Shown here piece by piece: positions 8,267 through 17,548 of a stretch of DNA of 64,000 nucleotides (position 1 is the first letter of the stretch; each line of letters starts with the position of its first letter). The notes beneath the pieces were generated by a model. That model had not been told where the DNA came from and did not search any database. It was given only the letters and a program-made list of their open reading frames with translations. Origin of the DNA: Streptomyces nodosus (lineage in GTDB: Bacteria > Actinomycetota > Actinomycetes > Streptomycetales > Streptomycetaceae); assembly GCF_008704995.1 (NCBI RefSeq), contig NZ_CP023747.1, positions 2,134,501 to 2,198,500 on the forward strand, written 5' to 3'. The position numbers and the translations under genes are program-made.

Positions 8267-9007
8267 ATGGACAGGCGGCAGTCGGCGGAGTTGTGCACCG
8301 CGGTGGACGAGTGGGACGAGGACGCGGTCGGGCGGCTGCTGCGCGGCGGGGCGAGTGCCGAGTCGGTGGACGAGGATGGGCGGAGTGCCCTGTATCTGGC
8401 GGCGGTCGGCGGCGCGGTCGGTGTGGTGCGGCTGCTGCTGGCGGCCGGTGCCGACCCCGACCGGCTGAGCGAAGGTGCCGAGGCGCCGTTGTGCGGGGCG
8501 GCCTGCTGGGGGCACACGGAGGTGGTGCGGGCGCTGCTGGCGGCCGGTGCGGTACCGGATCTGGAGGAGGAGTCCGGGTTCCGGGCGCTGACCTGGGCGG
8601 TGCGGGGCGGCCAGGTGGAGGTCGTCGAGGCGTTGCTGGCAGCGGGCGCGCATCCCGGTCTGCCCGGTCCCGGGGGTGAACTGCCGTTGGTGGCGGCGGC
8701 TCGTCGTGGCTCGCCGGGGTGTGTGCGGGCGTTGCTGGCCCATGGTGCGCGGGGGCGACAGGAGGCGCACGCGGAGGCGCGGCGCCTGCTGGCGGTGGAC
8801 ATCGCGGCCGAGCTCCGCGCGGGTCTCGAGGAGGCGTACGGCCCCGGACACGAGTACGTCGTCCGCCGCCGGGAGGAGGAGCCCGGCGCGATGACCGTCG
8901 AGGTCACGCTGTGGCGCGAGGGCCGGCCGGGGGCGGGGAACTCTCGGCAGGACGGACACTCCGTGATCGTCGGCCTGTTGGAGGCCGCGTCCGGGGCACC
9001 TGGGTGA
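8267..9007 (+). CDS. Ankyrin repeat protein
   Basis: The 246-residue protein contains about four ankyrin repeats between residues 10 and 165, recognisable from recurring units such as GRSALYLAAVGGAVGVVRLLL, AGADPD, GHTEVVRALLAAGA and GGQVEVVEALLAAGAHP. Ankyrin repeats form curved protein-binding surfaces, so it probably acts as a cytoplasmic adaptor. The last 80 residues are not ankyrin; they contain a charged stretch and WREGRPGAG. There is no signal peptide or catalytic domain. ATG at 8267 follows a GGAGG element at some distance. The partner is unknown; the adjacent zinc peptidase-like and rhomboid genes are on the same strand, but strong hairpin structure separates the first of them, so co-function is only speculation. 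Confidence 0.85.
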   Translation: MDRRQSAELCTAVDEWDEDAVGRLLRGGASAESVDEDGRSALYLAAVGGAVGVVRLLLAAGADPDRLSEGAEAPLCGAACWGHTEVVRALLAAGAVPDLEEESGFRALTWAVRGGQVEVVEALLAAGAHPGLPGPGGELPLVAAARRGSPGCVRALLAHGARGRQEAHAEARRLLAVDIAAELRAGLEEAYGPGHEYVVRRREEEPGAMTVEVTLWREGRPGAGNSRQDGHSVIVGLLEAASGAPG

Positions 9008-9017
9008 TCACCGTTCC

Positions 9018-9038
9018 CTTATATTCGCTATTTTGTTC
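9018..9038 (+). promoter_or_regulatory. AT-rich promoter-like patch ahead of the rhomboid gene
   Basis: An unusually AT-rich patch (TATATTCGCTATTTT) sits 57-77 bp before the rhomboid start, inside DNA that is otherwise about 70% GC. Two overlapping -10-like hexamers (TATATT, TATTTT) can be drawn, but no clear -35. It shares TTTTGTTCGG with the right arm of the inverted repeat at 8203-8224. Confidence 0.3.
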
Positions 9039-9094
9039 GGCGCCGTCCCCCACCGGCCCCCTCTTCCCCCTGTCGACCTGCCAAGGAGCCGGCC

Positions 9095-10003
9095 GTGGAG
9101 CCGCAGTCCGCCGTCACCACCTGCTACCGCCATCCCAAAGTGGAGTCCCACGTCCGCTGCACCCGCTGCGAGCGCTATATCTGCCCCGACTGCATGCGCG
9201 AGGCCGCGGTCGGCCACCAGTGCGTGGAGTGCGTCAAGGAGGGTGCGCGGTCGATACGCCAGGCCCGTACGGCGTTCGGCGGCCGGATCACGACGGCGCC
9301 GGTGCTGACCTATCTGCTGATCGGCCTCAACGTCCTCGTGTACCTGGGCGAGTTGGTGCGCCCGGCGATCGTGGACCGGTTCGCGATGCTGGGTGCCGGG
9401 CTGCGGGGGCCGGGCGGCGAGCACTATCTGTGGGAGTACCCGTATCCGTCGGTGCTGCACGCGGAGGGGGTCGTCGGCGGGGAGTGGGAGCGGCTGCTGA
9501 CCGGCGCGTTCCTGCATCTGCCGCCCACCGCGGGGACGTTCGGGATCCTGCACATCATGATGAACATGGTGTCGCTGTGGAACATCGGCCGGGTGGTGGA
9601 GTCGCAGCTGGGCCGCGTCCGCTATCTCGCGCTCTATCTGCTGTCTGCCCTCGGCGGCTCGGTGCTCGTGCTGCTGATCGATCCCGACGCCCAGACGGTC
9701 GGCGCGTCCGGTGCGATCTTCGGACTGGGCGCCGCGTACTACGTCATGGCCCGCCGTCTCGGCGCCGATATGAGCGCCGTCAACCGTTTCATGGCGGGCC
9801 TGCTGCTGTGGCTGCTGATCTCCGCGGGCCTCACCTCCTGGCAGGGTCACCTCGGCGGTCTGCTCGCGGGCGGGCTGGTGACGCTGGCGTATGCGTATGT
9901 CCCCCGGGGCCCGCGCCGCGGTCTGCTGCACGCGGCCGTCTGTGCGGGCCTCCTGGTGCTGCTGGTACTGCTTGCGGTGGGCAAGGTCACGCAACTGGCA
10001 TGA
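9095..10003 (+). CDS. Rhomboid family intramembrane serine protease with N-terminal B-box zinc finger
   Basis: A 302-residue membrane protease. Residues 10-48 form a cysteine/histidine-rich B-box-like zinc finger (CYRHP, CTRCERYICPDC, HQCVEC) on the N-terminal cytoplasmic side. Six or more hydrophobic segments follow from residue 68. The rhomboid signature is present: HIMMNM (His153, Asn157), the nucleophile Ser205 in GASG, and the general base His252 in GHLGG. Rhomboids cut single-pass membrane proteins inside or near the bilayer; the substrate is not evident from neighbours. GTG at 9095 was chosen for its AAGGAG ribosome-binding site 6 nt upstream. The gene ends 115 bp from the convergent gltD stop. 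Family assignment is secure, and the zinc-finger fusion is common in Actinobacteria. Confidence 0.93.
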   Translation: MEPQSAVTTCYRHPKVESHVRCTRCERYICPDCMREAAVGHQCVECVKEGARSIRQARTAFGGRITTAPVLTYLLIGLNVLVYLGELVRPAIVDRFAMLGAGLRGPGGEHYLWEYPYPSVLHAEGVVGGEWERLLTGAFLHLPPTAGTFGILHIMMNMVSLWNIGRVVESQLGRVRYLALYLLSALGGSVLVLLIDPDAQTVGASGAIFGLGAAYYVMARRLGADMSAVNRFMAGLLLWLLISAGLTSWQGHLGGLLAGGLVTLAYAYVPRGPRRGLLHAAVCAGLLVLLVLLAVGKVTQLA

Positions 10004-10011
10004 GGAAAGGC

Positions 10012-10060
10012 GACGGCGCCCGCCCATCGTCCGGTCGGGGACTGGCGGGCAGGCGCCGTC
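10012..10060. terminator. Hairpin between rhomboid gene and gltD
   Basis: GACGGCGCC (10012-10020) pairs with GGCGCCGTC (10052-10060), and GCCCGCC inside can pair with GGCGGGC. It sits 9 bp after the rhomboid stop between convergent genes, so it can serve as terminator on both strands. Confidence 0.55.
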
Positions 10061-10118
10061 TGCGTTCCGTACGCCGTTGTACGGGACGTGCACGGTGACC
10101 GTCAGGTCACGTCGGGCC

Positions 10119-11582
10119 TCAGACCGTCAGGGAACGGTCCGTCGGCCGGATCGGGGCCGGCAGGTCGCTGGCGCCCGTGAGGTGGCGGTCGACCGCATGA
10201 GCCGCTGAGCGGCCCTCGGCGATCGCCCATACGATCAGGGACTGGCCGCGGCCCGCGTCGCCCGCCACGAACACCCCCGGCACATTGGTCCGGAAGTCGG
10301 CGTCGCGGGCGATGTTGCCGCGCTCGTCGAGTTCGAGACCGAACTGTTCGACCAGTCCGTTGTCCCGGTCGGTGCCGGTGAAGCCCATCGCAAGGGTCAC
10401 CAGCTGGGCCGGGATCCTCCGCTCGGTGCCGGGCTTCCGGTTGAGCCGGCCGTCGGCGAACTCGACCTCGACGAGGTGCAGCCACTGTACGTTGCCGTCC
10501 TCGTCGCCCTCGAAGTGGGTCGTCGAGACCGAGTACACCCGCCGGCCGCCCTCCTCGTGCGCGGAGGTCACCTTGTACAGCAGGGGGAAGGTCGGCCAGG
10601 GCTGGGCGACCGGGTTCCGGTCGTCGCCGGGGCGGGGCATGATCTCCAGCTGGGTGACGGAGGCCGCGCCCTGGCGGTGGGCGGTGCCCACGCAGTCCGC
10701 GCCCGTGTCGCCGCCGCCGATCACGATGACATGCTTGCCCTCGGCCGAGATCGGAGGGGTGACATGGTCGCCCTCCTGCACCTTGTTGGCCAGCGGCAGA
10801 TACTCCATGGCCTGGTGGACGCCGTTGAGTTCGCGGCCGGGCACCGGCAGGTCGCGGGCGGTGGTCGCGCCGGCCGCGATGACGACGGCGTCGTACCGCT
10901 TACGCAGGTCCGTGGCCGTGAGGTCGCGGCCGATCTCGACCCCGGTACGGAAGCGGGTGCCCTCCGCGCGCATCTGTTCGATACGGCGGTTGATGTGCCG
11001 CTTCTCCATCTTGAACTCGGGGATGCCATAGCGGAGCAGACCGCCGACACGGTCCGCGCGCTCGTACACGGCGACCGTGTGGCCGGCCCGGGTCAGCTGC
11101 TGGGCGGCGGCCAGTCCGGCCGGTCCCGAACCGATGACCGCGACGGTCCTGCCGGACAGCCGCTCCGGGGGCCGCGGCTTGACCGTGCCGTTGTCCCAGG
11201 CCTTGTCGATGATGGTGACCTCGACGTTCTTGATGGTGACCGGGGACTGGTTGATGCCGAGCACACAGGCCGACTCGCAGGGGGCGGGGCACAGCCGGCC
11301 GGTGAACTCCGGGAAGTTGTTGGTGGCGTGCAGCCGCTCCGAGGCCTCGGCCCAGCGGTCGCGATAGGCGTAGTCGTTCCACTCGGGGATCAGGTTCCCC
11401 AGCGGGCAGCCGTTGTGGCAGAACGGGATGCCGCAGTCCATGCAGCGGCCGGCCTGCTCGCTGATGATCGGCAGCAGCGAGCCGGGGACCAGGACCTCGT
11501 TCCAGTCCCTGACGCGCTCGCCCACCGGGCGGGAGCGGGCGACCTCGCGGCCGTGGGTCAGGAAGCCCTTCGGATCAGCCAT
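10119..11582 (-). CDS. gltD: Glutamate synthase (NADPH) small subunit
   Basis: The 487-residue GltD subunit passes electrons from NADPH through FAD to the iron-sulfur clusters of glutamate synthase. The N-terminal region has the cluster-binding cysteines Cys47, Cys50, Cys55 and Cys59 ([14 protein letters not shown]), and then a second cysteine group ([12 protein letters not shown]). The FAD site is [13 protein letters not shown] (about residues 150-162) and the NADPH site is [13 protein letters not shown] (about 289-301). Length is normal for the family. Its ATG overlaps the last bases of gltB by 8 nt, so the two subunits are made in step. It is the last gene of the gltBD operon. Confidence 0.97.
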   Translation of the reverse strand: MADPKGFLTHGREVARSRPVGERVRDWNEVLVPGSLLPIISEQAGRCMDCGIPFCHNGCPLGNLIPEWNDYAYRDRWAEASERLHATNNFPEFTGRLCPAPCESACVLGINQSPVTIKNVEVTIIDKAWDNGTVKPRPPERLSGRTVAVIGSGPAGLAAAQQLTRAGHTVAVYERADRVGGLLRYGIPEFKMEKRHINRRIEQMRAEGTRFRTGVEIGRDLTATDLRKRYDAVVIAAGATTARDLPVPGRELNGVHQAMEYLPLANKVQEGDHVTPPISAEGKHVIVIGGGDTGADCVGTAHRQGAASVTQLEIMPRPGDDRNPVAQPWPTFPLLYKVTSAHEEGGRRVYSVSTTHFEGDEDGNVQWLHLVEVEFADGRLNRKPGTERRIPAQLVTLAMGFTGTDRDNGLVEQFGLELDERGNIARDADFRTNVPGVFVAGDAGRGQSLIVWAIAEGRSAAHAVDRHLTGASDLPAPIRPTDRSLTV

Positions 11583-14500
11583 GGGTCGCCGCCTCCATCA
11601 TCTTCTCGGTGATCTCGGTCTCGGAGAGACCGGCCCGCTCGGCGGCGTCCTTGGCGGCGAGCACTGCCTTGTAGGTGGCGGGGATGATCTTGCTGAAGCG
11701 CCGCACGGAGACGGGCCACTCGACGAGCAGCCGCGCGGCGACCGTGGAGCCGGTCTCCTCGGCGTGGCGGCGCACCACATCGTGCAGCCACTGCTGGTCG
11801 GCGTCGTCCAGCGGCTCGACGGACCCGTGGTTGCCGGGATTGACGTGGTCGCGGTCCAGGTCGACGACATAGGCGATGCCGCCGGACATGCCGGCCGCGA
11901 AGTTGCGCCCGGTCTCACCGAGCACCACCGCGTGCCCGCCGGTCATGTACTCGCAGCCGTGGTCGCCCACGCCCTCGGAGACCACCAGGGCGCCGGAGTT
12001 GCGCACGCAGAACCGTTCGCCGGTACGGCCGCGCAGAAACAGTTCGCCGCCGGTGGCGCCGTAGGCGATGGTGTTGCCTGCGATCACGGAGTACTCGGCG
12101 AGATGCTCGGCGGCGCGGTCCGGGCGCACCACGACCCGGCCGCCGGAGAGGCCCTTGGCGACATAGTCGTTGGCGTCGCCCTCCAGGCGCAGCGTGACGC
12201 CGTGCGGCAGGAAGGCGCCGAAGGACTGGCCCGCCGACCCGGTGAAGGTGATGTCGATGGTGTCGTCGGGCAGTCCCGCGCCGCCGAACCTCTTGGTCAC
12301 CTCGTGGCCGAGCATGGTGCCGACGGTGCGGTTGATGTTGCGGATGGCGACCTGGGCGCGCACCGGCTGGGCGTCCTCGGCCGCGTGCGCGGCGAGCGCG
12401 TCGGCGGCGAGCCTGATCAGTTCGTTGTCGAGGGCCTTCTCCAGTCCGTGGTCCTGGGCGACGACCCGGTGGCGGACCGCGCCCTCGGACAGCTCCGGCA
12501 CATGGAGCAGCGGTTCGAGGTCGAGGCCCTGGGCCTTCCAGTGGTCGACGGCCCGGGTCACATCGAGCAGCTCGGAGTGGCCGACGGCCTCCTCGAGGGA
12601 GCGGAAGCCCAGCTCCGCGAGGAGTTCGCGGACCTCCTCGGCGATGAACTGGAAGAAGTTCACCACGAACTCGGGCCGGCCGGCGAAGCGTTCCCGCAGC
12701 ACCGGGTTCTGGGTGGCGATGCCGACCGGACAGGTGTCCAGGTGGCAGACGCGCATCATGATGCAGCCGGAGACGACCAGCGGGGCGGTGGCGAAGCCGA
12801 ACTCCTCGGCGCCGAGCAGGGCGGCGACGACGACGTCACGGCCGGTCTTCAGCTGGCCGTCGGTCTGGACGACGATGCGGTCGCGCAGTCCGTTGAGCAG
12901 CAGGGTCTGCTGGGTCTCGGCGAGGCCGAGTTCCCAGGGGCCGCCGGCGTGCTTGAGCGAGGTCAGCGGGGAGGCGCCGGTGCCGCCGTCGTGACCGGAG
13001 ATCAGGACGACGTCCGCGTGCGCCTTGGAGACGCCCGCGGCGACCGTGCCCACGCCGACCTCGGACACCAGCTTCACATGGATGCGGGCGGCGGGGTTGG
13101 CGTTCTTGAGGTCGTGGATCAGCTGGGCGAGGTCCTCGATGGAGTAGATGTCGTGGTGCGGCGGCGGGGAGATCAGGCCGACGCCCGGGGTGGAGTGCCG
13201 GGTGCCGGCGATCCAGGGGTAGACCTTGTGGCCGGGGAGCTGGCCGCCCTCGCCGGGCTTGGCGCCCTGGGCCATCTTGATCTGGATGTCGTCCGCGTTG
13301 ACCAGGTATTCCGAGGTCACGCCGAACCGTCCGGAGGCCACCTGCTTGATCGCCGAGCGGCGTGCCGGGTCGTGGAGGCGGTCCGGGTCCTCGCCGCCCT
13401 CGCCGGTGTTGGACTTGGCGCCGAGGCGGTTCATGGCGACGGCGAGGGTCTCGTGCGCCTCCCGGGAGATGGAGCCGTAGGACATGGCGCCGGTGGAGAA
13501 GCGCCTGACGATCTCGGAGACCGGCTCGACCTCGTCGAGGGGGACCGGGGCCCGGTCGTCGGTGAAGCCGAACAGGCCGCGCAGGGTCATCAGGCGCTCG
13601 GACTGCTCGTTCACCCGGGCCGTGTACTTCTTGAAGATGTCGTAGCGGCCGGTGCGCGTGGAGTGCTGGAGGCGGAAGACCGTCTCCGGGTCGAACAGGT
13701 GCGGTTCGCCCTCGCGGCGCCACTGGTACTCGCCGCCGATCTCCAGGGTGCGGTGGGCGGGGGCGATGCCGGAGGCGGGGTAGGCCTTGGCGTGGCGGGC
13801 GGCGACCTCCTCGGCGATCACGTCGAGGCCGACGCCGCCGATCTTGGTGGCGGTGCCGTGGAAGTACTCGTCGACGAAGGCCTCGTCGAGGCCGACGGCC
13901 TCGAAGACCTGTGCGCCGCGGTAGGAGGCGACGGTGGAGATGCCCATCTTGGACATGACCTTCAGGACGCCCTTGCCGAGCGCGTGGATCAGGTTGCGGA
14001 TGGCCTCGTCGGGCTCACCGGCCGGCAGGAACGTTCCCGCGCGGACCAGGTCCTCGACGGACTCCATGGCCAGATAGGGGTTGACGGCGGCGGCGCCGTA
14101 GCCGATGAGCAGGGCGGCATGGTGGACCTCGCGGACGTCGCCGGCCTCGACCAGCAGGCCCACATGGGTGCGCTGCCGGGTGCGGATGAGGTGGTGGTGG
14201 ACGGCCGCGGTGAGCAGCAGCGACGGGATCGGCGCGTGCTCGGCGTCGGAGTGCCGGTCGGACAGGACGATCAGGCGGGCGCCGTTGTCGATGGCGGTGT
14301 CGGCCTCGGCACGGATCTCCGCCAGGCGTGCGGCGAGGGCGTCGCCGCCGCCGGAGACCCGGTACAGGCCGGAGAGGGTCGCGGCCTTCATGCCGGGCAT
14401 GTCGCCGTCGGCGTTGATGTGGATGAGCTTGGCCAGCTCATCGTTGTCGATCACCGGGAAGGGCAGCACCACGCTGCGGCAGGAGGCCGCGGTCGGCTTC

Positions 14501-16185
14501 AGCAGATTGCCCTGGGGGCCCAGCGAGGAGCGCAGGGAGGTGACCAGCTCCTCCCGGATCGCGTCCAGCGGCGGGTTGGTGACCTGCGCGAACAGCTGGG
14601 TGAAGTAGTCGAACAGCAGCCGCGGGCGCTCGGAGAGCACGGCGATCGGCGCGTCGGTGCCCATGGAGCCGATCGGTTCGGCCCCGGTCCTGGCCATGGG
14701 GGCGAGCAGGACGCGCAGCTCCTCCTCGGTGTAGCCGAAGGTCTGCTGGCGGCGGGTGACCGAGGCGTGGGTGTGCACGATGTGCTCGCGCTCGGGCAGG
14801 TCGCCCAGCTCGATCTCGCCGGCCTGGAGCCACTCCTGGTACGGCTGCTCGGCGGCGAGGGCGGCCTTGATCTCGTCGTCCTCGATGATGCGGTGCTCGG
14901 CGGTGTCGACGAGGAACATACGGCCGGGCTGGAGCCGGCCCTTGCGCACGACCCGGGCCGGGTCGATGTCGAGGACGCCGACCTCGGAGCCGAGGACGAC
15001 GAGGCCGTCGTCGGTGACCCAGTAGCGGCCGGGGCGCAGACCGTTGCGGTCGAGCACGGCGCCGACCTGGGTGCCGTCGGTGAAGCTGACGCAGGCGGGG
15101 CCGTCCCAGGGCTCCATCATCGTGGAGTGGTAGCGGTAGAAGGCGCGGCGGGCCGGGTCCATGGAGGCGTGGTTCTCCCATGCCTCGGGGATCATCATCA
15201 GCACGGAGTGCGGCAGGGAGCGGCCGCCGAGGTGGAGCAGTTCGAGGACCTCGTCGAAGGAGGCGGAGTCGGAGGCGTCCGGGGTGCACACCGGGAAGAT
15301 CCGCGCCAGCTTGTCCTGGGGGCCGAACAGATCGGTGACCAGCCGGGACTCACGGGCGCGCATCCAGTTGCGGTTGCCCTGGACCGTGTTGATCTCACCG
15401 TTGTGGGCGATGAAGCGGTACGGGTGGGCGAGCGGCCAGCTGGGGAAGGTGTTCGTGGAGAAACGCGAGTGGACCAGCGCGATGGCGGTGGCGAAGCGGC
15501 GGTCGGACAGGTCCGGGAAGAAGGGCTCCAGCTGGCCGGTGGTCAGCATGCCCTTGTAGACGACGGTGCGCGCGGACAGCGAGGGGAAGTACACCTCGGC
15601 CTCGTGCTCGGCGCGCCGGCGCAGCGCATAGGCCCTGCGGTCCAGGTCGATGCCCCGGACGGGGTCCGTGTCCGGCCCGGTTCCGGCCACGAAGAGCTGG
15701 CGGAAGGCGGGCATGGTCGAGCGGGCGGTGGTGCCCAGCAGCTCGGGGGCGACGGGGACCTCGCGCCAGCCGAGGACGTCCAGGCCCTCCTCCGCGGCGA
15801 TGCTCTCGATCCGGGAGACGGCCTCGGCGGTGCGGTCCTGGGGCAGGAAGGCGATGCCGACGGCGTAGGCGCCCGCCTCGGGCAGCGGGAATCCGGCCAC
15901 CTCTCGGAAGAAGGCGTCGGGGACCTGGGAGAGGATGCCGGCGCCGTCACCCGAGTCGGGCTCGGAACCGGTGGCGCCGCGGTGCTCGAGGTTCCGCAGG
16001 ACGGTCAGCGCCTGCTCGACCAGCGTGTGGCTCGCCTCGCCGGTGAGGGTGGCCACAAAACCGACGCCGCAGGCGTCGTGCTCGTCGCGGGGGTCGTACA
16101 AGCCCTGCGCGGCAGGGCGAGCATCCATGAACGACCGGTTCCGGCCGTTCATGGAGTGCTGGGACGGCTGGCGCGGCATACGCAT
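11575..16185 (-). CDS. gltB: Glutamate synthase large subunit
   Basis: GltB (about 1536 residues) makes two glutamates from glutamine and 2-oxoglutarate, the second half of the GS-GOGAT ammonium assimilation route. It begins with a 38-residue propeptide that must be cut to expose the glutaminase nucleophile Cys39 (ACGVGF). The central and FMN-binding synthase domains follow, with the 3Fe-4S cysteines in [12 protein letters not shown] (C-x5-C-x4-C), then the GxGxG beta-helix. Start choice: ATG at 16185 has GGGAGAG 4-5 nt upstream and gives [14 protein letters not shown] 16206 is in frame but has no ribosome-binding site, and 16179 is a possible alternative. A GlnR-like box lies 64-90 bp upstream. 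Organisation gltB-gltD with overlap is standard. Confidence 0.97.
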   Translation of the reverse strand: MRMPRQPSQHSMNGRNRSFMDARPAAQGLYDPRDEHDACGVGFVATLTGEASHTLVEQALTVLRNLEHRGATGSEPDSGDGAGILSQVPDAFFREVAGFPLPEAGAYAVGIAFLPQDRTAEAVSRIESIAAEEGLDVLGWREVPVAPELLGTTARSTMPAFRQLFVAGTGPDTDPVRGIDLDRRAYALRRRAEHEAEVYFPSLSARTVVYKGMLTTGQLEPFFPDLSDRRFATAIALVHSRFSTNTFPSWPLAHPYRFIAHNGEINTVQGNRNWMRARESRLVTDLFGPQDKLARIFPVCTPDASDSASFDEVLELLHLGGRSLPHSVLMMIPEAWENHASMDPARRAFYRYHSTMMEPWDGPACVSFTDGTQVGAVLDRNGLRPGRYWVTDDGLVVLGSEVGVLDIDPARVVRKGRLQPGRMFLVDTAEHRIIEDDEIKAALAAEQPYQEWLQAGEIELGDLPEREHIVHTHASVTRRQQTFGYTEEELRVLLAPMARTGAEPIGSMGTDAPIAVLSERPRLLFDYFTQLFAQVTNPPLDAIREELVTSLRSSLGPQGNLLKPTAASCRSVVLPFPVIDNDELAKLIHINADGDMPGMKAATLSGLYRVSGGGDALAARLAEIRAEADTAIDNGARLIVLSDRHSDAEHAPIPSLLLTAAVHHHLIRTRQRTHVGLLVEAGDVREVHHAALLIGYGAAAVNPYLAMESVEDLVRAGTFLPAGEPDEAIRNLIHALGKGVLKVMSKMGISTVASYRGAQVFEAVGLDEAFVDEYFHGTATKIGGVGLDVIAEEVAARHAKAYPASGIAPAHRTLEIGGEYQWRREGEPHLFDPETVFRLQHSTRTGRYDIFKKYTARVNEQSERLMTLRGLFGFTDDRAPVPLDEVEPVSEIVRRFSTGAMSYGSISREAHETLAVAMNRLGAKSNTGEGGEDPDRLHDPARRSAIKQVASGRFGVTSEYLVNADDIQIKMAQGAKPGEGGQLPGHKVYPWIAGTRHSTPGVGLISPPPHHDIYSIEDLAQLIHDLKNANPAARIHVKLVSEVGVGTVAAGVSKAHADVVLISGHDGGTGASPLTSLKHAGGPWELGLAETQQTLLLNGLRDRIVVQTDGQLKTGRDVVVAALLGAEEFGFATAPLVVSGCIMMRVCHLDTCPVGIATQNPVLRERFAGRPEFVVNFFQFIAEEVRELLAELGFRSLEEAVGHSELLDVTRAVDHWKAQGLDLEPLLHVPELSEGAVRHRVVAQDHGLEKALDNELIRLAADALAAHAAEDAQPVRAQVAIRNINRTVGTMLGHEVTKRFGGAGLPDDTIDITFTGSAGQSFGAFLPHGVTLRLEGDANDYVAKGLSGGRVVVRPDRAAEHLAEYSVIAGNTIAYGATGGELFLRGRTGERFCVRNSGALVVSEGVGDHGCEYMTGGHAVVLGETGRNFAAGMSGGIAYVVDLDRDHVNPGNHGSVEPLDDADQQWLHDVVRRHAEETGSTVAARLLVEWPVSVRRFSKIIPATYKAVLAAKDAAERAGLSETEITEKMMEAATHG

Positions 16186-16248
16186 CGGCTCTCCCGTCGT
16201 CGTCATCTGGCATGGGGCAGGTGCCGAGGGACGACGTCGGCCCTCTGC

Positions 16249-16275
16249 GTGAGTGCGAGATTTCACGCACGTCAC
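16249..16275 (-). promoter_or_regulatory. Candidate GlnR box upstream of gltB
   Basis: Read on the minus strand, the sequence is GTGAC-N6-GAAAT-N6-CTCAC, that is three GlnR half-sites (gTnAC / GaAAc) with the exact 6-nt spacers of actinobacterial GlnR operators. It lies 64-90 nt before the gltB start. GlnR is the global nitrogen regulator of Streptomyces, and a glutamate synthase operon is a sensible target. Two of the three half-sites have one mismatch, and the fourth half-site is absent. Confidence 0.5.
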
Positions 16276-16551
16276 ATGATGGAGCGGTTTTCGGACAATT
16301 GAACAGGCCGTTCCACCATGCGAACATCGCCGGGTCACCGGCTGGGGTTCACGGTGCGGCGGGGGAATCGGGGCTTCGAGCGGACAGATCGGTGGCCGCC
16401 GGCCCGGGTGCGGCGGGCTTCCTCGCCCTCCGCGACATATACGGAGCAGGCGTCGTTGCCCGCGGTGCTTACGGCTCATGCCCGGTGACCGGGCGTTCGA
16501 AACCGTCGTGTAACAGCCGAGTGTACGGTTCATCGCACCATCGGCCCTGGG
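16276..16551. other. Intergenic region between gltB and the VIT gene
   Basis: No gene is visible here. A 15-bp palindrome, GCCCGGT-G-ACCGGGC, is at 16480-16494, 58 bp past the VIT stop; it could end VIT transcription or be an operator. The part nearest gltB (about 16276-16310) has the most AT, and includes CAATTGTCCGAAAACC on the minus strand, where the gltB promoter might lie, but no convincing -35/-10 pair can be drawn. Confidence 0.4.
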
Positions 16552-17283
16552 TCATCCTACGGCGATACCGAACAGATTGCCGAGAGCGTAGGTCACTGCC
16601 GCCGCCGCGCCGCCGAGGGCGAGCTGCCGCAGCCCGCTGAACCACCAGGTGCGCGCCGTCACCCTGGCGACGACGGCGCCGCACAGGAAGAGCCCGACGA
16701 GGGCGACCAGGACGGCGGGCCACAGGACGCGGCCGCCGAGCAGATACGGCAGCAGGGGCAGCAGAGCGCCGAGCGCGAACGCTCCGAAGCTGGAGACGGC
16801 GGCCACCATCGGGGAGGGCAGATCGCCGGGGTCCACACCGAGTTCTTCGCGCGCGTGTATCTCCAGGGCCTGCTCGGGGTCGCGGGAGAGCTGCCGGGCG
16901 ACCTCGCGGGCCAGGGCGGGCTCGACGCCACGGGCCTCGTAGAGCGCGGCCAGCTCCCGCTCCTCGTCCTCCGGGTGCTTCCTCAGCTCGCGCCGTTCGA
17001 CGTCGAGCTCGGCCTCGACCAGCTCACGCTGGGAGGCGACGGAGGTGTACTCGCCGGCGGCCATCGAGAAGGCCCCGGCCGCCAGGCCCGCGAGCCCGGT
17101 GAGGATGATGCCCTGACGGCTGATGGCCCCGCCGGCGACGCCCGTCATCAGTGCCAGGTTGGACACCAGTCCGTCCATCGCGCCGAAGACGGCCGGGCGC
17201 AGCCAGCCGCCGTTGACATCGCGGTGGGTGTGGTTGTCCCGATGCGCCTCGTGCAGCGTCGCCTCGGTCTCGATGATGGCCAT
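16552..17283 (-). CDS. VIT1/CCC1 family iron/manganese transporter
   Basis: A 243-residue integral membrane protein of the VIT (vacuolar iron transporter) family. It begins with RDVNGGWLRPAVFGAMDGLVSNLALM, the first family helix with its conserved Asp in DGLVSN, and a second helix holding the SMAAGEYTSVASQRE motif. A cytoplasmic helical metal-binding region (about 85-150, rich in Glu: AELDVERRELRKHPEDEERE) precedes three C-terminal membrane segments. Bacterial members move Fe2+ or Mn2+ out of the cytoplasm. The start has AGGGGAG 6 nt upstream. It is divergent from the ADP-ribosylglycohydrolase cluster; the 265-bp gap between them contains an iron-box-like sequence, which fits regulation by iron. 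Confidence 0.9.
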   Translation of the reverse strand: MAIIETEATLHEAHRDNHTHRDVNGGWLRPAVFGAMDGLVSNLALMTGVAGGAISRQGIILTGLAGLAAGAFSMAAGEYTSVASQRELVEAELDVERRELRKHPEDEERELAALYEARGVEPALAREVARQLSRDPEQALEIHAREELGVDPGDLPSPMVAAVSSFGAFALGALLPLLPYLLGGRVLWPAVLVALVGLFLCGAVVARVTARTWWFSGLRQLALGGAAAAVTYALGNLFGIAVG

Positions 17284-17370
17284 ACCCGACTCCCCTGAGC
17301 CTCAATTGGACTTCTTCTACTTTTCGACAAGACCCAAGGTACGCCGCGCGCCGCCGCCCCGCCAGCAAGG

Positions 17371-17389
17371 AAAGGCTGGGCTAACCTGC
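17371..17389. promoter_or_regulatory. Iron-box-like (DmdR/IdeR/DtxR-type) sequence
   Basis: AGGCTGGGCTAACCT at 17373-17387 differs at two positions from the core AGGTTAGGCTAACCT of the 19-bp iron box bound by DmdR/IdeR-type iron regulators. The outer two positions on each side do not match. It lies 88 bp upstream of the VIT metal transporter and 160 bp upstream of the first ADP-ribosylglycohydrolase gene, between the two divergent starts. Placement beside an iron transporter supports it; the mismatch count leaves doubt. Confidence 0.45.
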
Positions 17390-17548
17390 GCTTTTACCCT
17401 TGATCGCTCATCCGTGGAGAGCCGCGCACAGCTGTCGGACGGGTGATGCTGAGGCCGGTCAGGCTGTGCACGGCCGCTCGGGTGGCACAGATCCGCTGAG
17501 GGGGTCGTCGTGCCCCCACCGGAGGGCGCCCGAGAGGAGTGGCAGCGG

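Noticed and set aside
14180..14210. Run of Trp-like TGG codons as a trp leader
   Set aside because: It is inside gltB coding sequence on the other strand and has no leader architecture.
11413..16302. 1629-residue plus-strand open frame opposite gltB
   Set aside because: An antisense shadow of gltB; composition is dominated by Gly, Ala, Val and Asp with no domain.
16186..16533. N-terminal extension of GltB to 1652 residues
   Set aside because: The mature enzyme begins at Cys39 after a short propeptide; the extension lacks a ribosome-binding site and contains the GlnR-like box.
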